Shown here in pieces: positions 17,168 to 26,437 of a stretch of 64,000 nucleotides of DNA; the first letter of the stretch is position 1, and the number at the start of each line of letters is the position of its first letter. The DNA comes from an uncultured Candidatus Entotheonella sp. (GTDB lineage Bacteria; Tectomicrobia; Entotheonellia; Entotheonellales; Entotheonellaceae), in NCBI GenBank assembly GCA_951828535.1, contig OX639990.1:2405300-2469299 (forward strand), in the 5' to 3' direction. The notes under the pieces were generated by a model. That model was not told the DNA's origin, did not search any database, and worked only from the letters and a program-made list of their open reading frames with translations. Made by a program: the position numbers and the translations under genes.

Positions 17168-18616
17168 ATGACTGACGTGACGTTCAAGCCAGCGGCTGAG
17201 CTGGCGCAATCGATCCGGGACCGGCAGATCGGCTGCCTGGAGCTTCTCGATCATTACCTGGAGCGCGTTAACCAATTCAACCCGCAGCTCAATGCCATTG
17301 TCGTGCTGGACGCCGACCGCGCCCGCGAGCGCGCCCGGCAGGCCGATGCGGCATTGGCGCGCGGCGAGGTCTGGGGGCCGCTGCACGGCGTGCCGATGAC
17401 GTGCAAGGAGTCGTTCAACGTGGCGGGGCTGCCGACGACGTTTGGCTCGCCGCAGTTGAAGGACAACGTCGCCGCCGAGGACGCGCTGGCGATCCAGCGG
17501 CTGAAGGCGGCCGGAGCGGTTATCTTCGGCAAGACGAACGTGCCGCTATGGCTGGCAGATTTCCAGAGCTACAACGACGTCTACGGCACCACCAACAACC
17601 CGTGGGACCCGCAGCGCGGCCCCGGCGGCTCGTCCGGCGGCTCCGCGGCGGCGCTGGCGAGCGGCATGACGGCGCTGGATATCGGCTCGGACATCGGCGG
17701 CTCGATCCGCAATCCGGCCCACTTCTGCGGTGTCTTCGGGCACAAGCCAACGTGGGGCCTGTTGCCGCCCCGAGGTCACGCCACGCCGGGTGTCCTGGCG
17801 CAGTCGGATCTTTCCGTGATTGGCCCGTTGGCGCGTAGCGCGTCGGACCTCGAACTCAGTGTGCAGGCCACCGCCGGTCCCGACGAGCTGCAGCGGGCCG
17901 GTTATCGGCTGGACCTGCAAGCGCCCAGCCAAACGGCGCTGGCCGATTATCGGGTAGCGGTGTGGAAGAATGACGACATCGCGCCGGTGAGCCAGGAGGT
18001 GATTGGGAAAGTCGAGGCCGTTGTCGAGGCTATTTCACGGTCGGGGGGCACGGTGGACGAAACGGCCAGGCCGGGCTTCGTGGCGCGGGAGGCGCATGAC
18101 ACCTATCAGCTGCTTCTGCAAGCCACGCTGGCGGCTCGGCAACCGGGAGACGATTACGCCAAGATGCAGGCGGACGTCGCGGCCCTGAGCGCCGATGACC
18201 ATAGCGACCGCGCCCGCACGCTGCGGCGGCAGACCGCCAGCCACTGGGAATACGCGAAGGCCAATGAGGCACGCACCCATCTGCGCTGGGCCTGGCATGA
18301 CTTTTTCAAGACGCATGACGCGCTGATTACGCCGATCATGGCGACGCCGGCGTTCGAGCACGACCACCAGCGTTTTGAGAAGCGGACCATCGAGGTAGAC
18401 GGCGTGCCGCAGCCGTATTTCCGGCAGATTTTCTGGGCCGGCCTGGCGATCTGCGCCTACCTGCCGGCCACCATCGTGCCGGGGGGGTTGAGCGCCGACG
18501 GCCTGCCCATCGGGGTGCAAATCATCGGGCCGGAGTTCGGCGACCTCAAAACCATCGGCCTCGCCAAGCTGCTCGAAAGCGCCGGTTTCGCCTTCACCCC
18601 GCCGCCCGGTTACTGA
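17168..18616 (+). CDS. amidase-signature family hydrolase
   Basis: 482 aa. The Ser-cisSer-Lys triad is visible: K80 in MTCKESF, the Gly/Ser-rich signature GPGGSSGGSAAALASG (cis-Ser near 155) and nucleophile S179 in SDIGGSI. Members hydrolyse amide bonds of many small molecules; GatA is a relative, but no gatB or gatC is near and the C-terminal half is not GatA-like. The AAGAAGGAAGGGAC ribosome site supports the ATG at 17168. It follows pheT by 38 bases. Confidence 0.9.
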   Translation: MTDVTFKPAAELAQSIRDRQIGCLELLDHYLERVNQFNPQLNAIVVLDADRARERARQADAALARGEVWGPLHGVPMTCKESFNVAGLPTTFGSPQLKDNVAAEDALAIQRLKAAGAVIFGKTNVPLWLADFQSYNDVYGTTNNPWDPQRGPGGSSGGSAAALASGMTALDIGSDIGGSIRNPAHFCGVFGHKPTWGLLPPRGHATPGVLAQSDLSVIGPLARSASDLELSVQATAGPDELQRAGYRLDLQAPSQTALADYRVAVWKNDDIAPVSQEVIGKVEAVVEAISRSGGTVDETARPGFVAREAHDTYQLLLQATLAARQPGDDYAKMQADVAALSADDHSDRARTLRRQTASHWEYAKANEARTHLRWAWHDFFKTHDALITPIMATPAFEHDHQRFEKRTIEVDGVPQPYFRQIFWAGLAICAYLPATIVPGGLSADGLPIGVQIIGPEFGDLKTIGLAKLLESAGFAFTPPPGY

Positions 18617-18631
18617 CGCCCGTTTCCCACC

Positions 18632-19864
18632 TTACGACGGCGTTTTCTCCATGTCCGGCGCGTGGTGCGCCGGGATGGCGAAGCGCCCGTTGCCGGTTTG
18701 CTCCGCGGCCGCCGCGGCGCGCTCGTTTTCCATGATCTTGGACAGCACCGCCTGGTTGGCGCGCTGGAACGAGTCGCGGTGTTCCACCACGAACTGGCGC
18801 GAGTCGTGGTACGCTGTCAGCATGCCGTTCACCTGCGGAATGACGTAGCGGGCCACCAGGTCCCAGCTGCGCAGCGTGTTCTCCCGATTCGCCCAATCGT
18901 GCACAAAGCCGATGACCGTTCCGAAGCCGCCGGTCAACTCCGTCATGCGGTGGATGGCGGCAACCAGATCGTCGGGTGTGCCGATCACCGACGCCGAATC
19001 CTCGCCGAACGCCGTCTTGTCCACCGCCTCGTCCGGGTCGCTGAACGGATCCGTGCCGGGCCGCATGAGGGTGCCGACGGTGTACTCGTTGTGCCAGTGC
19101 ATCAGCCCTTCCCGCGCCTCCTTGCGGGCCTGCTCGCGTGTCTCGGCGACGTGCCACGACATGACGATGCGCCAGTCGCGGCGGTCCATCGTGTTGCCGT
19201 GCTTGGCCGCCGATTCCTCCGCGAAGCTCCACTGCAGCGGCAGGGCTTGCAGCCCCTCGGTAGACATCGAGCCGATCGACAGTATCCCCGTGCCGTGCTT
19301 GCCCGCTAGGGTCATGCCGGACGGGCTGATGATGGAGGCGACGGCAAAGGGTAGGTCCTCCTGCAGCGGCAGCAGGTGCAGACGCGCGTCGCGCAGGGTG
19401 AACCAGTCCGACTCGTAGCTGAAGCGCTCTTCGCCGCGCAGCAGGCGCCGGATGACGCCAAGCGCCTCGTCCTGCCGGTCGCGTTGCACCATGGGGTCGA
19501 TGCCCAGCGTATGGGCGTCGGAAGGCAGCGCCCCCGGACCGGAGCCGAAGATGGCGCGGCCGCCCGTCATGTGGTCGAGCTGCACGATGCGCTGCGCGAC
19601 GATGAAGGGGTGATGGTACGGCAGCGACACCACGCCCGTGCCGAGCTTGATGCGATGGGTGCGCTCGCCGGCGGCCGCCAGAAACATCTCCGGGGAGGCG
19701 ATCATCTCCCAGCCCGTTGAGTGATGCTCCCCGCACCAGAACTCGTCGTAACCGAGCTTGTCCAGGTGTTCCACGAAATCCAGGTCACCGCGAAATTGCA
19801 GCGTCGGATTCTCGGCAATGGGGTGGTGCGGGGCAAGAAAGGCGCCAAATTGAAGCCTGGGCAT
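18632..19864 (-). CDS. LLM-class flavin-dependent oxidoreductase (luciferase-like)
   Basis: 410 aa. TIM-barrel luciferase-like monooxygenase: the opening FGAFLAPHHPIAENPTLQF, the active-site segment CGEHHSTGWE and VSLPYHHPFIVAQRIVQLDH are typical. Such enzymes use FMNH2 and O2 on varied organic substrates; the substrate here is unknown. A longer frame begins at 19903, but the ATG at 19864 has GGAGGTTCACC before it. It converges on the amidase with a 15-base gap. Confidence 0.88.
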   Translation of the reverse strand: MPRLQFGAFLAPHHPIAENPTLQFRGDLDFVEHLDKLGYDEFWCGEHHSTGWEMIASPEMFLAAAGERTHRIKLGTGVVSLPYHHPFIVAQRIVQLDHMTGGRAIFGSGPGALPSDAHTLGIDPMVQRDRQDEALGVIRRLLRGEERFSYESDWFTLRDARLHLLPLQEDLPFAVASIISPSGMTLAGKHGTGILSIGSMSTEGLQALPLQWSFAEESAAKHGNTMDRRDWRIVMSWHVAETREQARKEAREGLMHWHNEYTVGTLMRPGTDPFSDPDEAVDKTAFGEDSASVIGTPDDLVAAIHRMTELTGGFGTVIGFVHDWANRENTLRSWDLVARYVIPQVNGMLTAYHDSRQFVVEHRDSFQRANQAVLSKIMENERAAAAAEQTGNGRFAIPAHHAPDMEKTPS

Positions 19865-20109
19865 GGTGAACCTCCAAGTGTGTTGTGCAAAACAAAGCGG
19901 CACTATAGTGGCGAGCCGGAATATCGTGAAGCCAGCGCGGTGGATGGGGATTTCTAGCGCATTTTGCTTGCTGCGTCAAAATCAGGCGGTGCAGCCTGAT
20001 GAAGCCCAAGGGCACGGTTATGCCAACGCCCCGCAAGCTAACCACCAACGTGCTTTTGGGACGTCCGATTCTGGTTTGCCTTTTGTCAGCGTCAAGCAGT
20101 CAGACCGTG

Positions 20110-20409
20110 TTATTCAGGTAGGTTCGGCAAATTACTGGAAATTTCCTTTTTCCACCTTTCAACAGCAATGTTTAATGCTCGAGAAAAGGCTTCCGCTTGC
20201 TGATGGGACATGACCACGCGGGCTTTCTTTTCGCGTATGGGATTACCGGTCTCATCTTCTGCGATCTCGAAAAACAAAAACCGGAAGTCCCAAGGCGAAG
20301 TTCCTATTTCCACATGATTCGAATAGGTTGAGATATATTCTGCCGCTTGGCGCTGGGGAAGCTCCCCCACATTTACAGGCTTGTCCTGTGCGGCTCGTCT
20401 TGTAGCCAT
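20110..20409 (-). CDS. DUF3467-like protein
   Basis: 99 aa. The pattern YSNHVEIGTSPWDFRFLFFEI followed by a late VVMSHQQAEAFSRAL matches the DUF3467 family, whose function is not established. It overlaps the end of the upstream XRE gene by 37 bases in another frame and has its own strong ribosome site (GAGGAAGAAG), so it is the third member of a toxin/XRE/DUF3467 unit. Confidence 0.72.
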   Translation of the reverse strand: MATRRAAQDKPVNVGELPQRQAAEYISTYSNHVEIGTSPWDFRFLFFEIAEDETGNPIREKKARVVMSHQQAEAFSRALNIAVERWKKEISSNLPNLPE

Positions 20410-20969
20410 AATGCTTCTTCCTCGGGATGAGTTGTTGCGGTAAAAGGAAATTCGTCCCGCTGAATGAATGAGCGAGTTGAGTAGTGCTCTGCGATGCCGT
20501 AGTGGGTTTCGGTGGGTGAGGCGAATATCCAGTTCCGCTCTGATACCGCAAGGGTTTCATCTAGACTGTCGACACGGAATGCTTTTTCGAAAGGCTGTGC
20601 TGTGTGCACAGTTTTCTCAAAGTGGTCATCCTTAAAGCTGACGACACGAAAAGTTTCAGGATTAAACGCAGCTTCACGGTGCGCCAATTCGCTGAACGAG
20701 ACAAACTGCACTAGTAGCCCGACATCGAAGGCCGCCGCCAGCCGGTATAGCGTCCGTAATGAAAGCGGGTCGCGGCCTGGCTGTTCGATGTGTGAGATGC
20801 GAGCCTGCGGGATACCACAGCGCTCGGCGAGTTGGGCTTGGGTCCAGTCGCGTGCTTTTCGGAGCGCCCGGATTTGGAACGGGATTTCGATAGATAGTTG
20901 CGCTTCTGTGTAGCCGTCCCGGTACGCTTTGTTCCGCAGCTTTTGCCAGAGCTTAGAAATCGAACTCAT
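20373..20969 (-). CDS. XRE-family antitoxin-like regulator with C-terminal extension
   Basis: 198 aa. A Cro/C1-type helix-turn-helix spans about residues 28-85 (IRALRKARDWTQAQLAERCG and RISHIEQPGRDPLSLRTL). The remaining 110 residues are not recognised and are much longer than in a standard HigA. It overlaps the 3' end of the HigB-like toxin by 17 bases, so toxin precedes antitoxin as in higBA. It probably neutralises the toxin and represses the unit. Confidence 0.85.
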   Translation of the reverse strand: MSSISKLWQKLRNKAYRDGYTEAQLSIEIPFQIRALRKARDWTQAQLAERCGIPQARISHIEQPGRDPLSLRTLYRLAAAFDVGLLVQFVSFSELAHREAAFNPETFRVVSFKDDHFEKTVHTAQPFEKAFRVDSLDETLAVSERNWIFASPTETHYGIAEHYSTRSFIQRDEFPFTATTHPEEEALWLQDEPHRTSL

Positions 20970-21327
20970 GGGTGCCGGCCCTCCCTTCTCCTATTTCGTT
21001 ACGACGCTCTATAGCCGTGTCGTATGCGTTTGTCGGATTATACCGGCGGTCTTTATGGATACAGCCACACAGGAATATCACACTTCTGCTGCTGGGCGCG
21101 ATATAACAGAATACCCGATGCGGGACTCTGTTTTCACCAAACCATCGCGCTTCAAGCAGCTGTTGAAATTTACGAAAATGCGGCATTTCGAGTCGATCAA
21201 GATTCCGGGCGATGCGCATGAATCTGTCTGCTCTTGCCTGGTTTTTCTGTGATAGCTCTGCATACCATTCCGATACTGGCAACTTCCCCTCTGCGCTTTG
21301 ATATTCCCGAAAGTTCCAACCCGCCAT
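20953..21327 (-). CDS. HigB/RelE-type (phage Gp49-like) toxin
   Basis: 124 aa. The sequence GKLPVSEWYAELSQKNQARA, the basic centre RWFGENRVPHRVFCYIA and the tail KDRRYNPTNAYDTAIERRNEI fit the Gp49-like/HigB branch of RelE ribosome-dependent mRNA interferases. The reading begins GTG-ATA-ATG; the ATG is chosen, ribosome site weak. A+T-rich sequence flanks it. Paired with the overlapping XRE gene. Confidence 0.82.
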   Translation of the reverse strand: MAGWNFREYQSAEGKLPVSEWYAELSQKNQARADRFMRIARNLDRLEMPHFRKFQQLLEARWFGENRVPHRVFCYIAPSSRSVIFLCGCIHKDRRYNPTNAYDTAIERRNEIGEGRAGTHEFDF

Positions 21328-21395
21328 TATCACTTTTTTCTAATAAAAGACAATCTGAAAAAGATTGATTGCAAAATTGGTTGCCCGTCCTTCTG

Positions 21396-22319
21396 TCACC
21401 GCACCTCGAACACCAGTTTGCCGCGCAGGTGGCGGGCTTCGCTGACGCGGTGGGCGGCGGGCGCTTCGGCGAGGGGGTAGCGGGTAATGTGGGGCGGCCA
21501 GACGGCACCAGTGGCGAGCAGGTCGAGCATGCGTTCCAGGTGGGGCCGGTCGCGGCGGACGTTGGGGCGCAGGGTGTGCACGTCGGTGCGGGTCGGTTGG
21601 TAGCCCTCCGGCGCCGGGGCGATCCACACGAGGCGGCCGCCGGGCTTGAGGACCTCGTAGGAGCGCACCTGGACCTCGCCGCCGACGGTGTCGAACACTA
21701 TGTCGCAGTCGGAAACCGTGCGGGTGAAGTCCTCGGTGTGGTAGTCGATGATCCGATCGGCGCCGAGGCTGCGGACGTAGTCGTGGTTGTCGGGGCTGGC
21801 GGTGGTGATGACCGTGGCGCCGAGGTGTTTGGCGAACTGGATGGCGAACCCGGCGACGCCGCCGGCGCCGCCCTGGATGAGGATGGTCTCGCCGCCGGCG
21901 AGCTTGGCCTCGTCTTCGAGCGCCCACAGCGCCGTGAGGCTGGTCAGCGCCAAGGCCGCGGCTTCGGCGTGACCGAGGCTGTCGGGCTTCTTGGCGATGA
22001 TGGCGGCCTTGACGGTGAGCTGTTCGGCGTAGGCGCCTTCCACGCCCTGGTCGAGCACCCCGAACACGGGGTCGCCGACGGCGAGGTCGCTGACGCCCGG
22101 CCCGGTGCCGCTGACCACGCCTGAAAAGTCGCGGCCCAGGATGTAGGGGAAGCCGGGCACCGTGTACCCGCCGCCGAGCCGCACCTTATAGTCGGCCGCG
22201 TTGACGCTGGCGGCATGCACGTCCACCACCACGTCGCCCGGCCCAGCCGTCGGGTCCGGCGCCTCGCCGTAGTGCAGCATCTCCGGCCCGCCATGCCCTG
22301 TTAACAGAACCGCCTTCAT
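21396..22319 (-). CDS. zinc-free MDR NAD(P)H quinone oxidoreductase/enoyl reductase-like
   Basis: 307 aa. GroES-like N-terminus (HAASVNAADYKVRLGGGY) and Rossmann cofactor motif IQGGAGGVAGFAIQFAK near residue 145 define the quinone-oxidoreductase branch of medium-chain dehydrogenases; the zinc ligands of alcohol dehydrogenases are absent. It likely reduces a quinone or enone with NADPH. It begins 33 bases after an SDR gene on the same strand, forming a two-gene redox operon. Confidence 0.87.
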   Translation of the reverse strand: MKAVLLTGHGGPEMLHYGEAPDPTAGPGDVVVDVHAASVNAADYKVRLGGGYTVPGFPYILGRDFSGVVSGTGPGVSDLAVGDPVFGVLDQGVEGAYAEQLTVKAAIIAKKPDSLGHAEAAALALTSLTALWALEDEAKLAGGETILIQGGAGGVAGFAIQFAKHLGATVITTASPDNHDYVRSLGADRIIDYHTEDFTRTVSDCDIVFDTVGGEVQVRSYEVLKPGGRLVWIAPAPEGYQPTRTDVHTLRPNVRRDRPHLERMLDLLATGAVWPPHITRYPLAEAPAAHRVSEARHLRGKLVFEVR

Positions 22320-22352
22320 AGTTTTGTCCCTCTTTTGTCTTTACTGGCTGCT

Positions 22353-23126
22353 CTACTGCGCGGTCATGCCGCCGTCGATGACCAACTCGGTGCCGGTGAC
22401 GTAGCGCGACTCGTCTGAGGCCAGGTACAGCATGCCGTAGGCGATGTCGTCGGCGTTGCCCAGGCGGCCGATAGGGGTGCGGTCCAGACACCACTGGTAC
22501 CGCCCGACTTCGTTGTTGTAGCCGTCGTCGGTAAGCGGCGTGCGGCAGAAGCCGGGATGGATCGAGTTGACCCGGATGTGGTCTGCCGCGCACTGTATCG
22601 CGGCCGTTTTGGTGAAGGTTCGGATGGCGCCCTTGGCGGCGTGGTAGGCGGTGGAATACGGGCTGCCGACGATGCCGTAGATGGACGAAATGTTGATGAT
22701 CGAGCCGCCGCCGGCCTTGCGCATTTCCGGGATGGCGAATTTCGTGCCCAGGAAGACGCCCTTGGCGTGCACGTCCATCTGGCCGTCCCAGATGTCGACG
22801 GTGGTTTCCTCTATCCGCTTGCGTGCCGCGGTGCCGGCATTGTTGACCATGACGTTCAGGCCGCCGAAGCGCGATACCGCGGTTTGCACGGCCTCCTGCC
22901 AGTCTTCCTCGCTGGTGACGTCAAGCCGCACGAACAGGGCGTCGCCGCCGTCTGCCTGAATCTGCTCCGCGGTCCGTTGCCCCTTGTCCTCCAGGATGTC
23001 GGTGAGGACGACCTTGGCGCCGTGCTGCGCAAACAGACGCGCCGCGGCGCCGCCGAATCCCATCACCTCGTCTTCCACGCCAGCCGCCGCCCCGGTGATC
23101 AGGGCCACCTTCCCCGCCAATCGCAT
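22353..23126 (-). CDS. SDR-family oxidoreductase with expanded nucleotide loop
   Basis: 257 aa. NNAG, Ser in NISSIYG, the YxxxK catalytic pair in AYHAAKG and the ending ELVIDGGMTAQ are classical SDR features. The glycine-rich cofactor motif is unusual: between TGAAAG and the next Gly pair it carries extra residues (VEDEVM), where families normally have TGxxxGxG. Start 23126 is chosen because AAGGAGG precedes it by 8 bases; the frame extends to 23219 without support. It heads the SDR-MDR operon and is divergent from another SDR. Confidence 0.88.
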   Translation of the reverse strand: MRLAGKVALITGAAAGVEDEVMGFGGAAARLFAQHGAKVVLTDILEDKGQRTAEQIQADGGDALFVRLDVTSEEDWQEAVQTAVSRFGGLNVMVNNAGTAARKRIEETTVDIWDGQMDVHAKGVFLGTKFAIPEMRKAGGGSIINISSIYGIVGSPYSTAYHAAKGAIRTFTKTAAIQCAADHIRVNSIHPGFCRTPLTDDGYNNEVGRYQWCLDRTPIGRLGNADDIAYGMLYLASDESRYVTGTELVIDGGMTAQ

Positions 23127-23341
23127 TGCGCTTCCCTCCTTGCCAACAGGCCGTGTTGTCCAAACGTATCGCCCGAAAATGCAGGGGCGTAGTGTAGGGA
23201 GATAGCGGGGGAGCGTCAAATCGTCCGGCGGCGGCGGTTTCTGGTGTCGCTACGGGCTTTGATGTATATAGAGCGCGCCGCAGCGGCGACGGCAGCAACC
23301 ACACCGGACATAACGCCGCACGACTTCATCAAGGAGGAGAC

Positions 23342-24091
23342 ATGGGCAGGCTGGACGGAAAAGTGGCGATCATCAGCGGCGGCGCGCGCGGGCAGGGCGA
23401 GGTAGAAGCAGAGCTTTTCGCCAAGGAAGGTGCCAAAGTGGTGTTTGGCGACATCCTGGACGAGGAAGGCAAGCAGGTCGAGGCGGCCATTCGCCAAGCC
23501 GGCGGCGAGGCCACCTACGTTCACCTCGACGTGACCCAGGAGGCGGATTGGCAGCAGGCCGTGGCCATCGCGGTGTCGACGTACGGCAAGCTGGACATCC
23601 TGGTGAACAACGCCGGTATTCTGCGGCGCGATGGCATCGAGGAGACGACCAAGGAGCTGTGGGACACGATTCTGGCGGTGAACGCCACCGGCGTGTTTCT
23701 GGGCACCAAGTACGCCATTCCGGAAATGCGCAAGGCGGGTGGCGGCTCGATCGTCAATATCTCGTCGATTTCCGGCATGGTGGCTCTCGGCGGGCCGGCC
23801 TACAACGCCTCCAAGGGCGCCGTGCGGGTGTTTACGAAGGTGACGGCCGTGCATCATGCCGATGACAACATTCGCTGCAATTCCATCCATCCGGGGCCGG
23901 TGCGCACCCCCATGACCGAGAGCACGTATTCCGATCCGGAAATGCTGGAACGACGCTTGCGTGACATGCCCCTGGGCCGCTTGGGTACGTCTGAGGACAT
24001 TGCCTATGGGGTGTTGTATCTGGCGTCCGACGAGGCCGCCTACATGACGGGGGCGGAATTGGTCATCGATGGGGGATATACGGCACAGTAA
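23342..24091 (+). CDS. SDR-family oxidoreductase
   Basis: 249 aa. The cofactor loop SGGARGQG (residues 12-19), NNAG near 87-90, Ser in NISSISG, and YNASKG (Tyr/Lys) are intact; the C-terminus is ELVIDGGYTAQ. Such sequences are commonly annotated as glucose 1-dehydrogenase or 3-oxoacyl-ACP reductase-like, but the substrate cannot be told. AAGGAGGAGAC precedes the ATG. It resembles the divergently transcribed SDR at 22353 (about 40-50 percent by eye), suggesting local duplication. Confidence 0.9.
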   Translation: MGRLDGKVAIISGGARGQGEVEAELFAKEGAKVVFGDILDEEGKQVEAAIRQAGGEATYVHLDVTQEADWQQAVAIAVSTYGKLDILVNNAGILRRDGIEETTKELWDTILAVNATGVFLGTKYAIPEMRKAGGGSIVNISSISGMVALGGPAYNASKGAVRVFTKVTAVHHADDNIRCNSIHPGPVRTPMTESTYSDPEMLERRLRDMPLGRLGTSEDIAYGVLYLASDEAAYMTGAELVIDGGYTAQ

Positions 24092-24101
24092 GGGGGCCGA
24101 G

Positions 24102-24956
24102 TTAATTCAGGTAGTGATTAAGGGCCTTTTCCTTGGCCATGGCGCGCAGCTTGTTGCGGGCGCGGGTCTCGATCTGGCGAACCCGTTCGCGGGACAGGCC
24201 GAGTTCCCGCCCGATGGCCGCCAGGCTCTTGGGGGTGTCGTCGAAACCGAAGCGGGCGCGCAGGATTTTGGCCTCGCGCTGTTCGAGGCGCTTCAGGAGT
24301 TGCTGCATTTCCTTGGCCATGGAAGCCTGAAAATAGATGTCCTCGCTGGAAGGCAGGGTGCTCGACTGCAGGAAGTCGAGTTGGGTGATGTCGCCATCCT
24401 CTTGAATCGGCGCATCCAGAGACAGGTAAGGACGGTACACGCGGAGCAGGTCCTGGATGTCCATCTCCTTCATATCCAGGGCGTTGGCCAGTTCGGCCAC
24501 CGTTGGCTCGGTGCCCATCGCGCGTTGCATCTCATCGAATTTCTGGCGCAGCTTGGAGAGCGCCTCGGCCTGCTTGATGGGCAGGCGGACGGCGTTGCCG
24601 CCCTCGGCAATGGCGTGCATGATGGCTTGGCGAATCCACCACACGGCATAGGTGATGAAGCGCACGCCGCGCTCCGAGTCGAATTTCCCGGCGGCGTGCA
24701 GCAGGCCGAGGTTGCCCTCGTTGACGAGGTCGGAGAGGGGCAGGCCGTAGCCCTGGTACTTGCTGGCCACCTGCACGACGAAGCGCAGGTTGCGCTCGAC
24801 CAATTCGTGCAGCGCCTCGGTGCTCCCGGTTTTGATGCGCTGACCCAGGGCGACTTCTTCTTCGGGGGTGGGTACGGACCTGCGACGAACCTCCACCAGA
24901 TATGCGGATAGAGAACTGGGGGTAATGGCGTCGAAACCGCGTCGCGGTGTACTCAT
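24102..24956 (-). CDS. sigma70-family RNA polymerase sigma factor (RpoS/RpoD-like)
   Basis: 284 aa. Region 1.2 (SLSAYLVEVRRRSVPTPEEE), 2.1-2.4 (NLRFVVQVASKYQG, DLVNEGNLGLLHAAGKFD, FITYAVWWIRQAI), region 3, and region 4.2 helix-turn-helix (AIGRELGLSRERVRQIE) are present. Region 1.1 and the large non-conserved insert of primary sigma are missing, so this is a group 2-like alternative factor. ATG at 24956 follows AAGGA; an upstream frame to 25040 is unsupported. It ends 10 bases from the convergent SDR. Confidence 0.9.
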   Translation of the reverse strand: MSTPRRGFDAITPSSLSAYLVEVRRRSVPTPEEEVALGQRIKTGSTEALHELVERNLRFVVQVASKYQGYGLPLSDLVNEGNLGLLHAAGKFDSERGVRFITYAVWWIRQAIMHAIAEGGNAVRLPIKQAEALSKLRQKFDEMQRAMGTEPTVAELANALDMKEMDIQDLLRVYRPYLSLDAPIQEDGDITQLDFLQSSTLPSSEDIYFQASMAKEMQQLLKRLEQREAKILRARFGFDDTPKSLAAIGRELGLSRERVRQIETRARNKLRAMAKEKALNHYLN

Positions 24957-25064
24957 GGCATTCCTTCGAGGAGGGTATCGTGAAAGGGAGGGAAGGTGTT
25001 CATGTTGCTGAATACCGGTCCTTCCCGGAGGGTGTCTCAATCCTAGGTTGGCCGAAACGTGAAG

Positions 25065-26324
25065 TCAATATCGTGACTGGCGGATTAAGATGGAGTCGCG
25101 CTCGAGCTCCATTACGAAGTCGAGGGGCTTGAAGGGAGCAGGTGGATCGTCCAGACTGCCCCAGGATTGCGTGAGGCTTGTCAGCAGGGTGTCCTGATGG
25201 GTGCGCAGAGCGGAGCGGCGGCTGCCCTGATTGAGCAGCGCGAACCACACCGGTCCGTGCCTGCGGGTAAAGATGACGCCACCCAGGGTGCTGACGTTCC
25301 GCAGGGTGCCCGTTTTGACGACGGCGTGCGATGGCAGATTGCGTCGTGCGATGGTGCCTCTATCGCGTCCGGCGATGGGAAAGACATCCGAGATGTTCAG
25401 GCCGTCGGGTTGCAGCGTGTTGTGAATGGCCATGAACAGGGCGCAGACCGCTCGGGGAGATATCTGATTGCTCCTGTCGATCCCGGAGCCGTTGTTCAGG
25501 CGTAGTTCGTTTTTGCTTACGCCCGCCGCCTGGGCGGCTATTTGCCGCATTTTGCCGCTTCCGCCTACAGCGATGGTGAGCATTGTGGCCATGGCGTTGT
25601 TGCTGTAGATGTTCATGCGCTTGAGGATGTCGAATAGCGGCAGTGAGCGGTGCCGGATGAGCGGTATCTGTCCGTCCGGCGCCTTCGCCACTTTCACGGG
25701 GCCGGAAATGGCGACGCGCGGCTTGGGTGTGCCCTTGGGCAGCGCGCGGTATTGCACCTTGGCGCTCTTGGGCCAGACGGCGGCGTTCAGTCCCCGTTTG
25801 AGCAGGCCGCCGGCCTTGGCGGGCTCCATGACGAAATTCATGTAGAACCTGCCGACGATGAGCAGGCTGCCGTCGACCCGCGTGATACCGACCTGCTCCA
25901 GGGTGTTGCCCAGCACGATGGCGTCTTCCCAGACGAAAAACGGATCGCTGCCGCCGTAGACCACGAGATCACCGTGCAAGACGCCCTTGCTGATGGTGCC
26001 GATGGCCCCGATCAGCGTGGGGAAGCGGTGCAGAGGCCCCCAGGTGCGGAGGGCGGCCAGGGTGGTGGCGACTTTGGTGAGGGATGCGGCCGGCAACGGC
26101 ACGTTGCCTCGATGGTGCAGCAGGACCGACTGCGCTGATTGCAGCCACACGCCCTGCGCGTTCTGGGTTCTGCCGTGCTTGGCGGTGTTGGCGAGATAAC
26201 GCTGCAGGGCCTGCCAGGCAGCGCGGTCATGCTCTTCCGGCAGCGCGGTTGCGGGCGTCAGGACGAGGCTCAGGAGAACGAACCATACAGCCGCCGATGC
26301 CAAGTGCCGAAGCCTTTTGCTCAT
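25065..26324 (-). CDS. D-alanyl-D-alanine carboxypeptidase/endopeptidase, S13 (PBP4-like)
   Basis: 419 aa. An N-terminal signal peptide (residues 1-28) is followed by the penicilloyl-serine active site: SLTK (nucleophile S81), SNN in the middle and KTGT near the C-terminus. S13 enzymes trim or cleave peptidoglycan crosslinks in the periplasm. It is shorter than E. coli DacB, so the insert domains are reduced. Start 26324 is supported by AAGGA 9 bases upstream and by the signal peptide; the frame to 26420 is unsupported. Confidence 0.88.
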   Translation of the reverse strand: MSKRLRHLASAAVWFVLLSLVLTPATALPEEHDRAAWQALQRYLANTAKHGRTQNAQGVWLQSAQSVLLHHRGNVPLPAASLTKVATTLAALRTWGPLHRFPTLIGAIGTISKGVLHGDLVVYGGSDPFFVWEDAIVLGNTLEQVGITRVDGSLLIVGRFYMNFVMEPAKAGGLLKRGLNAAVWPKSAKVQYRALPKGTPKPRVAISGPVKVAKAPDGQIPLIRHRSLPLFDILKRMNIYSNNAMATMLTIAVGGSGKMRQIAAQAAGVSKNELRLNNGSGIDRSNQISPRAVCALFMAIHNTLQPDGLNISDVFPIAGRDRGTIARRNLPSHAVVKTGTLRNVSTLGGVIFTRRHGPVWFALLNQGSRRSALRTHQDTLLTSLTQSWGSLDDPPAPFKPLDFVMELERDSILIRQSRY

Positions 26325-26437
26325 TGGCGAATCCTTGGTTGATTGCGCATGGTCGCTGGAAATGACAGGCTTGTCATCGTGATCGGCGGTGTTGAAACGG
26401 GTCTGAGGATGAACTCTCAAGCAGATGAGAAAACTTA

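Noticed and set aside
17168-18616. GatA subunit of the tRNA amidotransferase
   Set aside because: The amidase triad is shared, but gatB and gatC are absent and the C-terminal half is not GatA-like.
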